This document shows positions 34,391 through 46,411 of a stretch of 64,000 nt of DNA, in pieces. The first letter of the stretch is position 1. Each line of letters begins with the position of its first letter. A program made the translations under genes and the position numbers. Origin of the DNA: Thalassia testudinum (lineage: Eukaryota; Streptophyta; Magnoliopsida; Alismatales; Hydrocharitaceae). Location: NCBI GenBank assembly GCA_037157565.1, contig JAZHRO010000046.1, forward strand, positions 15,536,501 through 15,600,500. The letters are read 5' to 3'. The notes under the pieces were generated by a model. That model worked only from the letters and a program-made list of their open reading frames with translations. It had not been told where the DNA came from and searched no databases.

Positions 34391-36033
34391 ATGTATTATC
34401 CTTACTCCTATCATTTTAACCAAGATCCCATGCCCCGAGCGTATCCATCCTTCGATGGATATAGTGACAATTCATGGGATCATTCATATTCTTATCCTAG
34501 GAGTACTAGCTCGATAACTCCCACTTTGAGCAGAGCCTAGGAGCGGGATTTTCCAACCCTGGAATCCCTACTAATATGCAAACACCCAACCCTCACACCC
34601 TTCATGATTTTCCATATCGAGGTTGGACTGATACCCCTAGGCAACCAGAGCTTGAGATTGACTATCCTCCCTAATCTGATAGTAGTAGCCTCTCCTCTTT
34701 TATGATAGAAATGAAAAAACAACAAAAGGAAATGATGGAATCTATAGGAGAGATGTTGAGGAATAGTCAACAATTAAACAAAGAAATAAGACAGCTTAGC
34801 TACGCTCTTCCAAGTAATTCTGATCCCTACCCATACGACTGTGATCATGGAAATAATTCTGAGGAAACCAATGACAATAGGGATCCCGTTTTACGTAGCT
34901 GTCACTTAGACTCTCCCAATGAGACATGGCTACTAGAGGAGAACGATCCTAGTGATTATCCACCCGAGCTATATTGGAGTCAAAAGAAAGGGAAGATGGT
35001 ACCTCTTGAGGACCTTGACCCCAATGATAGTATTTTCCTTACCCTTACTAACCTGGGTCAAGGTCGCATTGTTCATATCACTTCCCCTATTAATTATCTG
35101 GTGGAATCCCATTCTACCCTTAGTGAGCCTAATCCTGACCCTCTACTTAGGGAATCAACACCTACAATTAGACATTCTAAGGATTTAAATGCACCCAATG
35201 AGGTGACCCTAAGGGAATGGAGGATGAATTAGATCGATTTTGGTCTCAGGGATACAAAGAGTCTATTTCAGAGGATGAGGATGAACCTGGACTAAAAATC
35301 TGGAGTGAATCACAGGAGGATTATTTGTTATTTGAGGACTTACCCTGGAGGATATAAATAATCTGGTGAAATCCGGATTCCTCCCTTCTTTTGAGAGTCA
35401 TCCTCCATCAAACCAGGAGTTGATATTAGAGGAGGACAAACACAATAGTGAGAAGCCTAGGGGAGACTCTCGGGGACAGAACACGTCAATTGAGGATTTA
35501 TGCCCTGAGAAGAATAAAGAATTGTGTAATATAGGCTTACTCCAAAACATTAAGATGGATCCTCCGTCAGAAATAATTGATGATACTCTTTTCTTTGCTA
35601 ATGAATCACATATACACCTCGACAAAAGTTTGAGTGAACATATCAGGCTCATGTACATTCTTTCTGGAGAACATATCAGGCTAGTACATCCTTAGGTAGA
35701 ATGGTTAGTTTGGATTGATGCTTGCACGTTTAGTCTCGCCATTCAAGGGTTTGAAATAATAATGTTTATATCTTTTAAAACCCTTCAAGCTTTGGAGGAC
35801 CCTGGTTATCCTCCACTTATTCTATTTCGAGAGGTCCCTTTTCATATTCCTTTTGTTATCCCTAGACCTCCTCAGGTAACCAACGAGGATTTCTGCTTTC
35901 ATATCTTCTGGCGAGAATTTGGGATTACGTTGCATCATCAGCTCGCCAACATCCATGGCTACCTATTTTCTAGGCCCACTCTGTTACGCATACTTTTAGA
36001 GCCTAGCTTTTTCTATCTGGAACCAGACTTATA
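34391..36033 (+). pseudogene. N3 ORF: conserved non-gag-pol protein of N elements (partly decayed)
   Basis: Unknown function. ATG at 34391 gives MYYPYSYHFNQDP, matching the N1 and N2 starts. A frame break at about 34530-34690 is followed by a possible coiled coil (IEMKKQQKEMMESIGEML, 34702 on), an acidic region to 35232, then 35366-35695. The last piece (35762-36034) holds DFCFHIFWREFGITLHHQLANIHGYL (seen here in two parts, 35888 and 35930-35965), corresponding to the LHH block of N1 and N2. Similarity to N1 is low except at both ends, so common origin is likely but not certain. Confidence 0.6.
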
Positions 36034-36075
36034 GGTTCCTTTTAAGTCTAGCTGTTGATAGAAAATGTAGCGCTT

Positions 36076-36093
36076 GTTGGGAGGCAACCCAAC
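36076..36093 (+). other. AGGCAA-loop hairpin in N3
   Basis: GTTGGG-AGGCAA-CCCAAC, a perfect 6 bp stem just after the ORF. A2 has the same loop on a different stem at 46493-46508. Confidence 0.65.
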
Positions 36094-37674
36094 GTTCTGA
36101 ATAACACCATCGTCAGGTGATTTCCGTCCTTTCTCCCCCTGTTTTCATTTTACAATAAGGACATTGTAGGATTTAGGCATGGGGGGTGCATTTGGCATTT
36201 TAAGAAGTATTCATGCATTTAGGTTAGCATATAAATAAATAAATAAATAAATTTCTTTTCTTGAGCTGAATTGGTTAGTCCTTAGCAAAACATCTTTGTC
36301 ATGGAGGTGTCATTAAAGATTTTTTCTTCTTAAATTGTTTCTTAAGTTTAGAATCCAATACATTTACTTCACTTGCACGTAGACTGGGTAATAGATCTTT
36401 GAAGAAAACTAATAAGCATTTTTAGTTTACTGAACCCTTGGACAGTTAATAGGGAGTCAGGCATACTATCTTCTGGTAGATCTACCTCATATTTGTGAGA
36501 AGAAAGTAGAGAGATTACTGGTGCGCTAAGTCTAGTGCAAGGACTCTTAAGTTTTGGACAATTAAATGATGATACCTCAGAGTTAGGCATAGTTTTCGCT
36601 CTCTGTTCCTGTGTGCGTACATTGTGTAAATTCCTGAGAGTCATCAAATATGGTAGATACATAGAGATTGGGTCATAATAAGCTGACTATGGTGGATGGT
36701 TATGACCGTCCTTCATAGAGTCCTCGGCTGAAGGAGGGTAATAGTGTCAAAGGTCAGAAATACGCTTGTCCTATCCATTCTTTCCCGGTGCCGAGAGTAG
36801 GCACTTCCACCAAATAAGCCACACAGTATCCCCTTGACCATCATCATCCCTAATAATGCCTCATAAATAAAAGTCTGTGTCGTGTTATGTTGATTTATAA
36901 AGAAAGAAAAAAAAAGAGAAACAAGTATATCAAAAATAAAAAAAAGAAAGAAAAAAAAGAAAAGAGAGAGAAAAGAAAAAGAAAAGAGTCCAAGTTTATA
37001 ATTTTATCTTTGTGACATTGTTTCTGAGGCAACAAAAGCACCCATCGCGATCCACCAAATATGACCCATACTTACTTTTCAGTATTTTTGATCGCTCGAA
37101 TACTGGCTGAGGACTCTAACTTAGTTGTAGAGTTATTAGGACTTCAGTTGAAGTGTGAATGCCATGTGAGGCCACCAAACAGTGAGTACACTTACTAAAT
37201 CTGGTGAGATTTATGATCTCAGAAAGAAAAGAAAGAGAAGAGTGAGCGCCAAAGAACATCAAGAGAGCACAGTTGTTTAGCCTCTCTCCGAGTTGACTTA
37301 TTTAATAGTCTAGAGATCTAGAGTTTGTAGTACTAGGTTACATGTAGCACCAGTTGAGTGTGTGCCACCAAATACAAATTCATTCAACTCGATATCTCCT
37401 ACCTAAGCCAAAAGCTGGGGTCAAATTACAGATTATCTTCTGCTTTATCCCCGAGGGAAGTAGTTGCCTATCCCGATAGAAATATTTACCAAGGGTGAAG
37501 TACTAACTCCAATGCAAATTGTCTTTTCACTTGGATCTGTTGTCTAGGCTATTATCACTTCACAGTTATATGGATCTCTAAATGTTTGAAATAAGGAGAG
37601 AAGAAATCTTCTGATTACTTCTATTGTTTTTCACTTTTTGCTAGGGCCTAGCAAAACTTAGGCATGGGGGCATT
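36094..37674 (+). other. N3 3' untranslated region
   Basis: Internal polypurine-like box AATAAGGACATTG + AGGCATGGGGGGTG (36154-36188), an AAAT microsatellite (36230-36252), an A/G tract (36900-36985), the pre-tract palindrome TTTTGCTAG-GGC-CTAGCAAAA (37636-37656) and the polypurine tract AGGCATGGGGG (37660-37670). No domain in the 97-codon minus frame at 36369-36662. Confidence 0.65.
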
Positions 37675-38250
37675 TGATAAGTCCACTTTTGTGGACTATT
37701 ATTTAGCCTAAGTATTATTTAATTATTTATTCTTAGTTGTTAATTAATTAGGAGTTATATGGAAATTCACCTTGGCCTGCATTTAAATTTATGCGCTAAT
37801 TTTACATTTAATAGCATATGATATGATCTATTTGATGAATGCAGGCTAGGTACGAGAGTCAGACATCCATTGTTGCTTCTATAAGACATCCTGAATTGAG
37901 TTTGGATGTCTGATGAGCAGGGATTGTAGTACTGTCAACTTTTAAGACGTACAGAACTTATTCTGGATGTCTGATGATGTTCAAACTGCAGTCGTCCTTC
38001 CTCCCAACCGTGCCTCATCTCTTCAACCACCCCAACCACTCACGATGTTCATTGGGTGGTTGGAGAATTCCATGGCCAAAGCAAAACAAACCAGGGATGT
38101 TTAAAATGAAGGCTGGGGATAGATGATCATCGGCTGCCTTCCCCTTGGCGGGGACTATCTCTCCATCTTCACCGTGAAGGAGATGTGCATTGTGGAACCA
38201 GCGAGCATTGTGGAGATCCGTGTGCACTGTGATCTGTAGAGAACCCATAC
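37675..38250 (+). repeat. N3 3' LTR, first part (split by A2)
   Basis: Matches 31202 to about 31775, including the GTCCAC hairpin. It ends at the left A2 target duplication CATAC (38246-38250); the LTR resumes at 49253. Confidence 0.94.
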
Positions 38251-38683
38251 TGATAACACTGCACAAGGGGGTGATAATTATGTTGAATATGGCCCATCTT
38301 AAGAATAAAAGGCACAACATAAGTAGAATGGGAGCATTGCATGTATCATGTACCAAGATTGCTTATAAAATTATATTAATGGCCATTTGTGTAAGCACTT
38401 GTCAAAGCAGGCCTCAGATGAGCAATCGAACCGCATGGATGGATTCAGAATGACGAACGGAGTCTAATGGACTCAAGATTGGCCAAATCCGACATCCGGA
38501 GCTCCTACAATGGGCCCAAGAAGTTCTGACCATTGATCTGGAGATCAACAACCCTCATTGCACCACATCACCCCCGCTCCACCATATGCCACCTCTTCAT
38601 CCAGTCGAGATCAGATCTCAGTCGTCGATCTTCGATCGGACGGTCGAGACTCGCATGCCCGCCCACAATCGCCGCGACAAAGC

Positions 38684-38755
38684 GTGGACGTGGCGCAACG
38701 GTTAGCGCGCACGCCTGCACGCACACGACGCTGGTTCGAGCTGCGCGGTGCGTGA
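38684..38755 (+). promoter_or_regulatory. tRNA-like Pol III A/B-box segment in A2 LTR
   Basis: A-box TGGCGCAACGG (38691-38701) and B-box GGTTCGAGC (38733-38741), 42 bases apart. Both boxes are unchanged in the 3' LTR (48270-48280 and 48312-48320), although neighbouring bases differ. The acceptor stem is not evident. Confidence 0.55.
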
Positions 38756-39055
38756 AATCAAAGATGAAGGACGCGCGTGGCGAAATTGGGCCGCTCGATC
38801 AACAGTGGGCGGCCGAGATCGTGCCACGTGACGTGCCCATAGATCGCGAGCGCCGACGCGCGCGCGCATGCCAGGCGACGACGCACGCGCACACGCGCGC
38901 TCGAGGCACGATCCAAGCGTAGCCAAGGAGAGATCTCAACCGTCTGATCTTCGATCGGACGGCTCTCACGCAGTGGTCATGGATTGAGCTGAAGAAGAAC
39001 GACACGCGTGGTTGACCACTAGGCTGGAGGGCTTCACCGATGCTTTTGGTGTGGT

Positions 39056-39082
39056 TTTAGCGACGTTCCGGACGTCGCTAAA
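39056..39082 (+). promoter_or_regulatory. U3 palindrome 2 in A2 5' LTR
   Basis: TTTAGCGACGT-TCCGG-ACGTCGCTAAA, a perfect 11 bp inverted repeat ending 31 bases before the TATA-like box. The 3' LTR copy is at 48648-48674. The sequence differs from the N1/A3 version by paired changes. Confidence 0.65.
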
Positions 39083-39662
39083 GCCCCTTCTTCTTTTAGA
39101 AAGCCCTTAACCCTATTTAAACCCCCTCCAACCACTCATTCAAGGCATTCACTTCCCTTGCAACTACTCCTCCCCTCTCTTAGCTAGCTTTAGGCCCTCT
39201 TGTAATCGCTGGAGAAGATGAGCCACCGATGGAGCCTCTTCCACTGTCGTGGCTGCCTCGTCGCTCTCCCTCCTCTCTCTCTTTCTCTCTTTTAAGCTTT
39301 CCATTACTTTTGTTTGAGCATGTATTTAATGTTGTAAGCTATGAACTAAAAGCGCATGATTAATGAAGTTATTTTCTGTTCAGTTGTTACTTTAATTTCT
39401 GTTTAAGTTGCATGATCAAATAAGGAACGCTCTAACCCTAATCTCTCTCTCTCTCCATCTCTCTCTCGCTTTTCAAAACCGCACCTTTCGCAAGCAAAAC
39501 TCCGCGCTTTCCGTGACAACAAGTGATAAGCAAAATCCGATTTTCACGCATCCCTGAGACCGACACTCGGACTCACCTCCATTTACTTATTTTAAAATCG
39601 ACATTGCAAGTGCGACTATAACGACACTTCTTAACACACACGCACAATCGCACATTAGTTGT

Positions 39663-39680
39663 TGGCGCCGTTGTCGCGGA
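39663..39680 (+). other. A2 primer-binding site (tRNA-Asp type)
   Basis: TGGCGCCGTTGTCGCGGA, close to the complement of the tRNA-Asp 3' end, five bases after the LTR. Confidence 0.88.
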
Positions 39681-40765
39681 GGCAATGGATTTATTTTGTC
39701 ACCTCCATTCCACATTCATTTTCACATCGTCTAATGCCCTATTTTCTTTTGTACTTGATGGTTGCAGGAATTCGGCGCTTGGACGGCGAAGCGACGCATC
39801 CCACGATGGTAGCAAGGAAGTAGGTGCTACGAGGACCGATAGTGAGTAATTCTTCTCTCATGATTGTTTTCTTGCGTGAAAAAACTAAAAAAAATTGCAA
39901 AAATTGAAAAAAAAAATTGGCGTGGTGTGTGATTGCTTGACCCACATCCTTAACACATCACCCCACAAAAAAATGTATACTCTAACATTCTGAATAAATT
40001 CTTGGAGTGTTCTTTTCTTTTTCTTGAGTGGTGTTTGCGAAGCCACCGTGAGCTAACCTGGGTTGCACCACTCAACCCTAAAATCGACTCATCTAATAAA
40101 AGCTGCATGATCATTAGGATGAGTACATTAGGGTTTTAGAGCCTCTACAGAATAAAAGGAAATCTACTTTCACCCCACTGAAACTTGTTTGAAAACATTA
40201 AGATATGTCAACCCTAAAAAAATACTAAAGTAAGGATGAAACACTAAAAGACACTACATCTTAAAAATCCTTGCTTGAAAACCATGTTTTGATAGAAGCA
40301 CACACTTTGAAAGTGGAAAATTAAGAGGCACCACCCCAATCAACGCCTCATCACATAACCCTAGCACAAGCACTATCCTAGCCCTTTAAAACTGAGTAGA
40401 CGTGCCCTAGGTAGGACTGGGTTAAGTCTCGAAAGGCGAGGTTTTGTTCACTGGGCACTTGGCTTTCATTCCCTTGGTAGAATCTGGTGACTAGGTTGCG
40501 GGGCAGTGTCAAACGACCGCGGTTGTGGGGTCTACGGAACCGGAGGCGCAAGCCAAAGGAAGAACCTTCCCTGCAATCCCCTCGTAATCAACCTGGCCAG
40601 ATTAGCCTTGGGAAGGGGAGTCCAGTGCTTACGGACTTAATCACCCTTTGTGAGATTTCTAGGTCTCCTAAGGAAAACACCATAAGGACTAGGCTTGTGT
40701 GCTTGATTGAAACACATTTCTCTCATCTGTCGCCCTCCGCGTCCCCTCCTGTTCTTCTCTAGTGT
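39681..40765 (+). other. A2 5' leader
   Basis: Contains the leader hairpin (40024-40075) and the A1-shared box AGTAGACGTGCCCTAGGTAG (40395-40414). The basic 91-codon frame at 40487-40762 is not conserved in A1 and is probably chance. Confidence 0.6.
40024..40075 (+). other. Leader hairpin in A2
   Basis: TTGAGTGGTG pairs perfectly with CACCACTCAA. Against A1 and N1 the bases at the lower stem differ but stay complementary. Confidence 0.65.
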
Positions 40766-42540
40766 ATGCATGGGAGACGCTCACTGCATCCCGAGTTGTG
40801 TGTTTTGGGGCAGGAATCTAGGCGACGTAATTTTGTTGGAAACATGGTTGAACCTAGGGTAGATGAGGCTAAGGATCAACCCCCACCAGATGCTATGGCC
40901 ATCATCCAAGCCCAAATTAATGCTAACCACCGGCTTCAGCAACAACAAATCCACACCATCATGCAAGCCATACAACGGTTACAGAACCCACAAGGACAAC
41001 CACCACCACCTTTCCAAGACATACCAGGGCAACCACCACTTGATATACCACCATTTCAGGATTAGCCGAGGCCCCTTCGCGATTTCTATAATCCCTCTGC
41101 TATTAGAGTCGAGCCACACCTTAGGATCCCTGAGGGGGGAGATGATTTTGAGCTGAAACCGAATGTCTTATGTCTGATCCAGAGCCACTTTCATGGAGGC
41201 TTAAATGAGGACCCCTTTCAGCACCTAGAGGATCTCGACCGCATAGCATGAACTGTGAAACCTAGGAAAATTAGCCTCGACATTGTTCTAATCAAGATGT
41301 TTCCCTTCTCATTAAGAGACAAGGCTTCCCATTGGCTTAGAACCCTAGGTAGACCCATCACCACCTGGGAAGAACTGAGGCATGCATTTTTAAAGAAATT
41401 CTTCCCCATAGGAAAGACCAAAGTCCTCAGAAGAGCTATCACTACCTTTACACTCCAGGGTGGGGAACAATTTCATGAGGCGTGGGAAAGATTCAATGAA
41501 CTCTTGAGGAGATGCCCACACCACGAAGTACCAAGGTGACAATTGGCCCAGATTTTCTACCACGGTCTGGACAGCAATCTACAGAACTTCGTCGATGCCT
41601 CATGCGGGGGGAACTTCCTGAACAAAGATGAGGAGAGCGCGTTTGAGCTCTTTGAGTCTATGAGTGAGAATTCGCTCAACAATGCCTCTATGACCCAATT
41701 CAACAGGTCCAGTCAACCCCGTGGTGGGATTTATGAGGTACAAGCAAATTCTGGAATGGTTGACATGGACATCATCGCCAAGAAATTGGATCGAGTGGAA
41801 TTGGTGGACAAAAAGATTGATGAGCTACTGAACCAAACCAGGAACCCCTTACAGACTTTCTCCCTAGCAAAGGGAGCGCATGATGTTGACCTGGTCCAAC
41901 CCTTTACCCAACTGAACCTGGAACAACCCCTAACCACGTTCCACGGAGGGACCTTTGCTCCCTCAACCCTTGATTACTCCCTTCCCTCTCCATCAACATC
42001 GGCTATCCTTGAAGATGTGCAAGCTGTCCAAGGTTATGCGAAACTAGACCCTTTCTCCAACACTTACAACATTGGCTGGCGTAACCACCCCAACTTTGGT
42101 TGGACAAACCAGAAACCACCGCAATTCCAAAACCAGCCCAGGCCAAACCAGCGGCCACACTTGCCCCCCTATCAGCAAGGACCACCAGTTAGACCCCAAT
42201 ATAATCAGAATAGGGTGGCCCCTCCCCCACAAAACCAAATGGATACCCTAATAAAGATGATGGCTGACATGAACTAGAAACATCAGGAGGAAATGGCCTT
42301 GGTAAAGGGACAGTTAAGCCAACTCTTGGATAGTAAACAACAAGGATCCCTACCTTCCCAACCACAATCGAACCCGCGAATCATAATTAACAGAGGCCCC
42401 AATTCGCAAGGGTTCCAAAGCAACCCCGGGCAGGCTCACATGGTCCAGCCAGCCCCGCAAACACCTCTTGGGTTTGGTGCTTCTTCGTCCTCGTCTTCTC
42501 AAGGATCAACCCATGGCCCCAATGCCTCTGCGAATGCGGT
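40766..42540 (+). pseudogene. gag: A2 Gag (no zinc knuckle)
   Basis: Starts MHGRRS at 40766. A Gln-rich N-terminal part leads to PLRDFYNPS, then the retrotransposon Gag core (LRDKASHWLRTLGRPITTWEEL, FLKKFFPIGKTK, WERFNELLRRCPHHEVP) and FVDASCGGNFLNK, then a linker with YSNTYNIGWRNHPNFGW and a Gln/Pro-rich tail. Stops at about 41063, 41249, 41537 and 42275 break it. No CX2CX4HX4C knuckle is found where E1 has one. It would form the element's virus-like particle. Confidence 0.92.
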
Positions 42541-43670
42541 GACCTTGAGAAGCGGCACCAAAACCCAGGATCCCAAATGGCCAACTCTCCTCGAGACTTC
42601 ACCCGCTGAAATACTTGACTCAGAAGAGGCACCAACCAAGGACCCAGACATAGAACCAATCCACATTCAGACACCCTACCCTGAGGCCGTGGAAACAATC
42701 AAGAAAAAGAAGAATGTTGTGGAAACTGAGGAGCTGTTGGAAATCTTTAAGCAAGTACAGATTAATATTCCGCTCCTTGAAGCCGTCAAACACATCCCTG
42801 CTTACGCCAAGTTTTTAAAGGATGCCTGTACACCCAAGCGTAAGCCGAGACCTCAAGCACCTAGGAAGGATGTGCTCTCTGAACAAGCAAGTTCCGTAAT
42901 ATCAAGCAACCTTCCACTCAAGCGAATTGACCCAGGAGCGCCCCTAATTTCCTGCAATATCGGGGACATGACGTTTGATAGAGCGCTCCTAGACTTAGGT
43001 GCTTCTATCAACCTAATTCCAACAACCCTGTACCACCAATTTGGTTTTGGAGAGCTGACACCAACCCCTGTCACCATCCAGCTGGCTGATAGATCAGTGA
43101 AAACCTCGAAGGGGGTTGTTGAGGACGTGATTGTACGGGTCAAGGACTTCTATTTCCTGGTAGACTTTTTGGTGCTCGACATGGAAGTCCCTAAAAAATT
43201 ACATAACACACCCATAATCTTAGGCAGACCTTTCTTAGCTACGGCTAAGGCAAACATTGATTGCGACACGGGATGTATGGAAATCGCCTTCGGGGACAGG
43301 AAAATGCAATTGGATATCTTCTGGGCGACAAAGTCTTTTGATTGCGATTGCGTAGAGGAACATGATCCTGTGGAAACTCTGATCGAGGAATGTCTCACCC
43401 TCAGTTCTGTATCAGACCACCAAACCCGTAGTGACTGTGCTGACGCATCACCATCATTACCCGTGGACCTCTGTAAGGCTGAGTACCATCACACGACACC
43501 ATTTGAAGAGATCAATGTTGATCAACTCCCGCCCTTTCCCTTCCCATCGACTGTGGTTCTACCCGCACCTGAACTTAAACCATTGCCCGAAAATGTCAAG
43601 TATGTCTTCCTGGGACCTGACCAAACCTTCCTAGTGATTATTAATTCTCATCTAACCAAGGATTAGGAAC
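42541..43670 (+). pseudogene. pol: A2 aspartic protease region
   Basis: Open from 42293 to 43666. Conserved blocks in order: IPLLEAVKHIPAYAKFLK, LSEQASSVI, FDRALLDLGASINLIP (active site, DLG), DFYFLVDFLVLDMEVP and IILGRPFLATAKANID. It ends in the RT lead-in LKPLPENVKYVFLGP, followed by a TAG at about 43664. The enzyme would process the polyprotein. Confidence 0.93.
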
Positions 43671-45349
43671 TCAAGTTGACTGCGACCCTTTCAGAACATC
43701 GGGCCTCCATTGGTTGGACCATTTCAGACTTAAGAGGAATTAGCCCCACCTATTGCACCCATAAGATTTACCTGGAAGACGGGACCCGACCTTCCCTCCA
43801 GATGCAGAGACGTTTAAACCCAAACATGCGGGAGGTCGTTAAAAAAGAAATTATCAAGTGGCTTGACGCCGACATCATATATCCTATCTCTGATAGCCCC
43901 TGGGTGAGCCCCACTCAAGTGGTTTCAAAGAAAGCTGGGCTCACCGTTGTCACCAATGATCATGGCGAACCCATCCCCACCCGCACCACCACCGCATGGC
44001 GGGTGTGTATTGATTATAGGAAGCTCAATGAAGCCACTAAGAAGGATCATTTTCCCTTGCCATTCATTGACCAAATCCTTGAAAGATTGGCAGGGCAGAA
44101 GTATTTTTTCTTCCTGGATGGATATTCAGGATATAACCAAGTCGTAATTGCTCCAGAAGATCAAGAAAAACCACATTCACTTGCCCATATGTCACGTTTG
44201 CATTCCATCGAATGCCGTTCGGGTTATGCAACGCACCTGCGACCTTCCAGCGTTGCATGCTAGCCATTTTTTCAGAAATGGTGGGTGAATACTTAGAGGT
44301 CTTTATGGATGATTTCTCTGTATTCAGGAATTCATTAGACCATTGTCTGAGAAACTTGGAGAAAATTTTGAAACGATGTATCGAGGTTAACCTGGTGTTG
44401 GGAAAAGAGCCATTTTATGGTTCAAGAAGGAATTGTCCTCAATCACATCGTATCGCATAGGGGCATCGAGGTAGATCGGGCTAAGGTTGATTTAATTTCC
44501 AAACTTCCTCCACCTAGCTTGTTCCGACAGATTCGCTCCTTCCTAGGACATGTTGGCTTCTACCGAAGGTTCATTAAAGACTTTTCCAAGCTTTCCAAAC
44601 CCTTGACCGACCTTCTAGCCAACGACGCCCTATTCCACATGTCTTCTGATTGCATCCAGGCTTATCACACCCTCCGGGACTTAGTCTCCACCGCACCTAT
44701 ACTTAAACCCCCAGACTGGTCCCAGGACTTTGAGATTATGTGTGATGCATCAGATTTTACCATAGGTGCTGTCCTGGGACAAAGGCAAGACAAGAAGCCC
44801 GTGGTGATCTACTACGCGAGCAAAACGTTGGACGAGGCCCAACGAAATTATACGGTCACAGAGAAAGAGTTGCTCGCTGTAGTCTTTGGACTTGAAAAGT
44901 TCTAATCGTACTTGCTGGGATCCCACGTGACTATTTACACTGACCATTCAGCCATCCAGCACCTGTTGGCCAAGAAGGACGCAAAGCCCAGGCTCATCAG
45001 ATGGATCCTGCTTTTGCAGGAATTTGACCTAGAAATCTGAGACAAAGCTGGATCGAAGAATGTGGCTGACCACTTGTCTAGACTTCATCCAGACCACATT
45101 GGACCCTCCCTACCTCTATCTGACGCCTTCCCTGATGAACACATCCTGGTTGTGCAAGACAAGAAAATGCCATGGTATGCTGACTACGTCAACTACCTGG
45201 TTGTAGGACAAACCCCGCACAGCTGGTCCAGACAGCAATGGGACAGGTTCTTGGCTGAGGCCAAGCACTATTTCTGGGATGATCCCATGCTGTTTCGCCT
45301 CTGTGCTGACCGGATCATCAGGAGGTGTATTTCCGAAGACGAAGTTTAG
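43671..45349 (+). pseudogene. pol: A2 reverse transcriptase and RNase H
   Basis: RT motifs: [58 protein letters not shown] and the catalytic VFMDDFSVF (about 44303). The RNase H part has [26 protein letters not shown] and [11 protein letters not shown]. Frameshifts at about 44165 and 44400 and stops at about 44903 and 45038 break the frame. Together these domains would copy the element RNA into DNA, primed by tRNA-Asp. Confidence 0.93.
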
Positions 45350-46411
45350 AGTGTGCTTTCCTTTTGTCATGACCAGGCTTGTGGTGGCCACTTCTCTGGA
45401 AAGAAAACAGCTGCAAAAGTTTTGCAGTCTGGATTTTACTGGCCATCCCTATTTAAGGATGCACACAACTTTGCCAAGACTTGCTCACGCTACCAAACGC
45501 TGGGGACCATGACCAAGAAAGATATGATGCCCCTTTAGCCCATTTTGATTGTCGAAATCTTCGACGTTTGGGGCATCGATTTTATGGGCCCCTTTCCACC
45601 ATCCAATGGCTTCGAGTACATCCTAGTCTCAGTCGACTATGTTTCTAAATGGATTGAAGCCATCGCCACTCGCCGATGAGATCACAGGACTGTCATGGAC
45701 TTTGTTAAGATGAACATCTTCTCCCTGTTTGGAATACCCAAGGCCATGATCAGTGATGGTGGAAGCCATTTTATTCATTCCCAATTCCATGCCCTACTTA
45801 GAAAATACGGGGTGAACCACCGCATTGCTACCCCGTATCATCCACAAACAAACGGGCAGACTGAGGTCTCAAATAGACAAATCAAGAACATTTTATAGAA
45901 GACTGTGAGACCTGACAGGAAAGACTAGTCCACACGACTTGATGATGCCCTGTGGGCATATAGGACTGCTTTCAAGACCCCGATAGGCATGTCACCTTAT
46001 CGCCTGGTCTTTGGCAAAGCCTGCCATCTTCCTGTCGAATTGGAACACCGGGCTTACTGGGCTGTCAAGCAATGTAACATGGATCCCCAGTTAGCCAGTA
46101 CGCAGAGGACGCTCCAATTATCTGAGCTCGAAGAAATTCGTCGGGACGTCTTTGACAATAGTCGACTGTATAAGGAGAAAATGAAAGCCATCCATGACCG
46201 ACTTATTCATAGAAAAACCTTTGAGCCTAACCAGCAAGTCTGGCTATTTGACGCCCGCCTAAAACTCTTCCCGGGGAAACTCGGGTCCAAATGGATAGGA
46301 CCATTTCGGGTGGTTAAGCCCTACTCTAATGGGGCGGTTGAAATCGTCGATCCTAACACTGGGCACACTTTTACAGTTAATGGTCAAAGATTGAAGCTTT
46401 TCTTGGCCTAG
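45350..46411 (+). pseudogene. pol: A2 integrase
   Basis: The zinc-binding HHCC domain is present (CHDQACGGHF) but its CXXC reads CSRY, losing the last cysteine. The catalytic Asp-Asp-Glu triad is recognisable in [19 protein letters not shown] and [14 protein letters not shown]. The C-terminal part ([14 protein letters not shown], then SKWIGPFRV) is open to its stop at 46411. Stops at about 45347, 45536, 45677, 45896 and 45927 inactivate it. Confidence 0.93.

Larger units (their letters stand above)
38251..39657 (+). repeat. A2 5' LTR
   Basis: Starts TGATAACACTGCAC. It contains a tRNA-like segment (38684-38755), palindrome-1-type repeats (38621-38643 and 38938-38964), palindrome 2 (39056-39082), a TATTTAAA box (39114-39121) and CT-repeats near 39270-39290. 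The end is placed at 39657 by alignment with the 3' LTR and is uncertain by a few bases. Confidence 0.92.

Noticed and set aside
38533..39005. Arg-rich frames in A2's LTR (also 48112-48607)
   Set aside because: Products of the GC-rich U3 with its palindromes and tRNA-like segment; overlapping frames on both strands and no domain.
40487..40762. Basic 91-codon frame before A2 Gag
   Set aside because: No counterpart at the same place in A1 or the N elements; lies in the structured leader.
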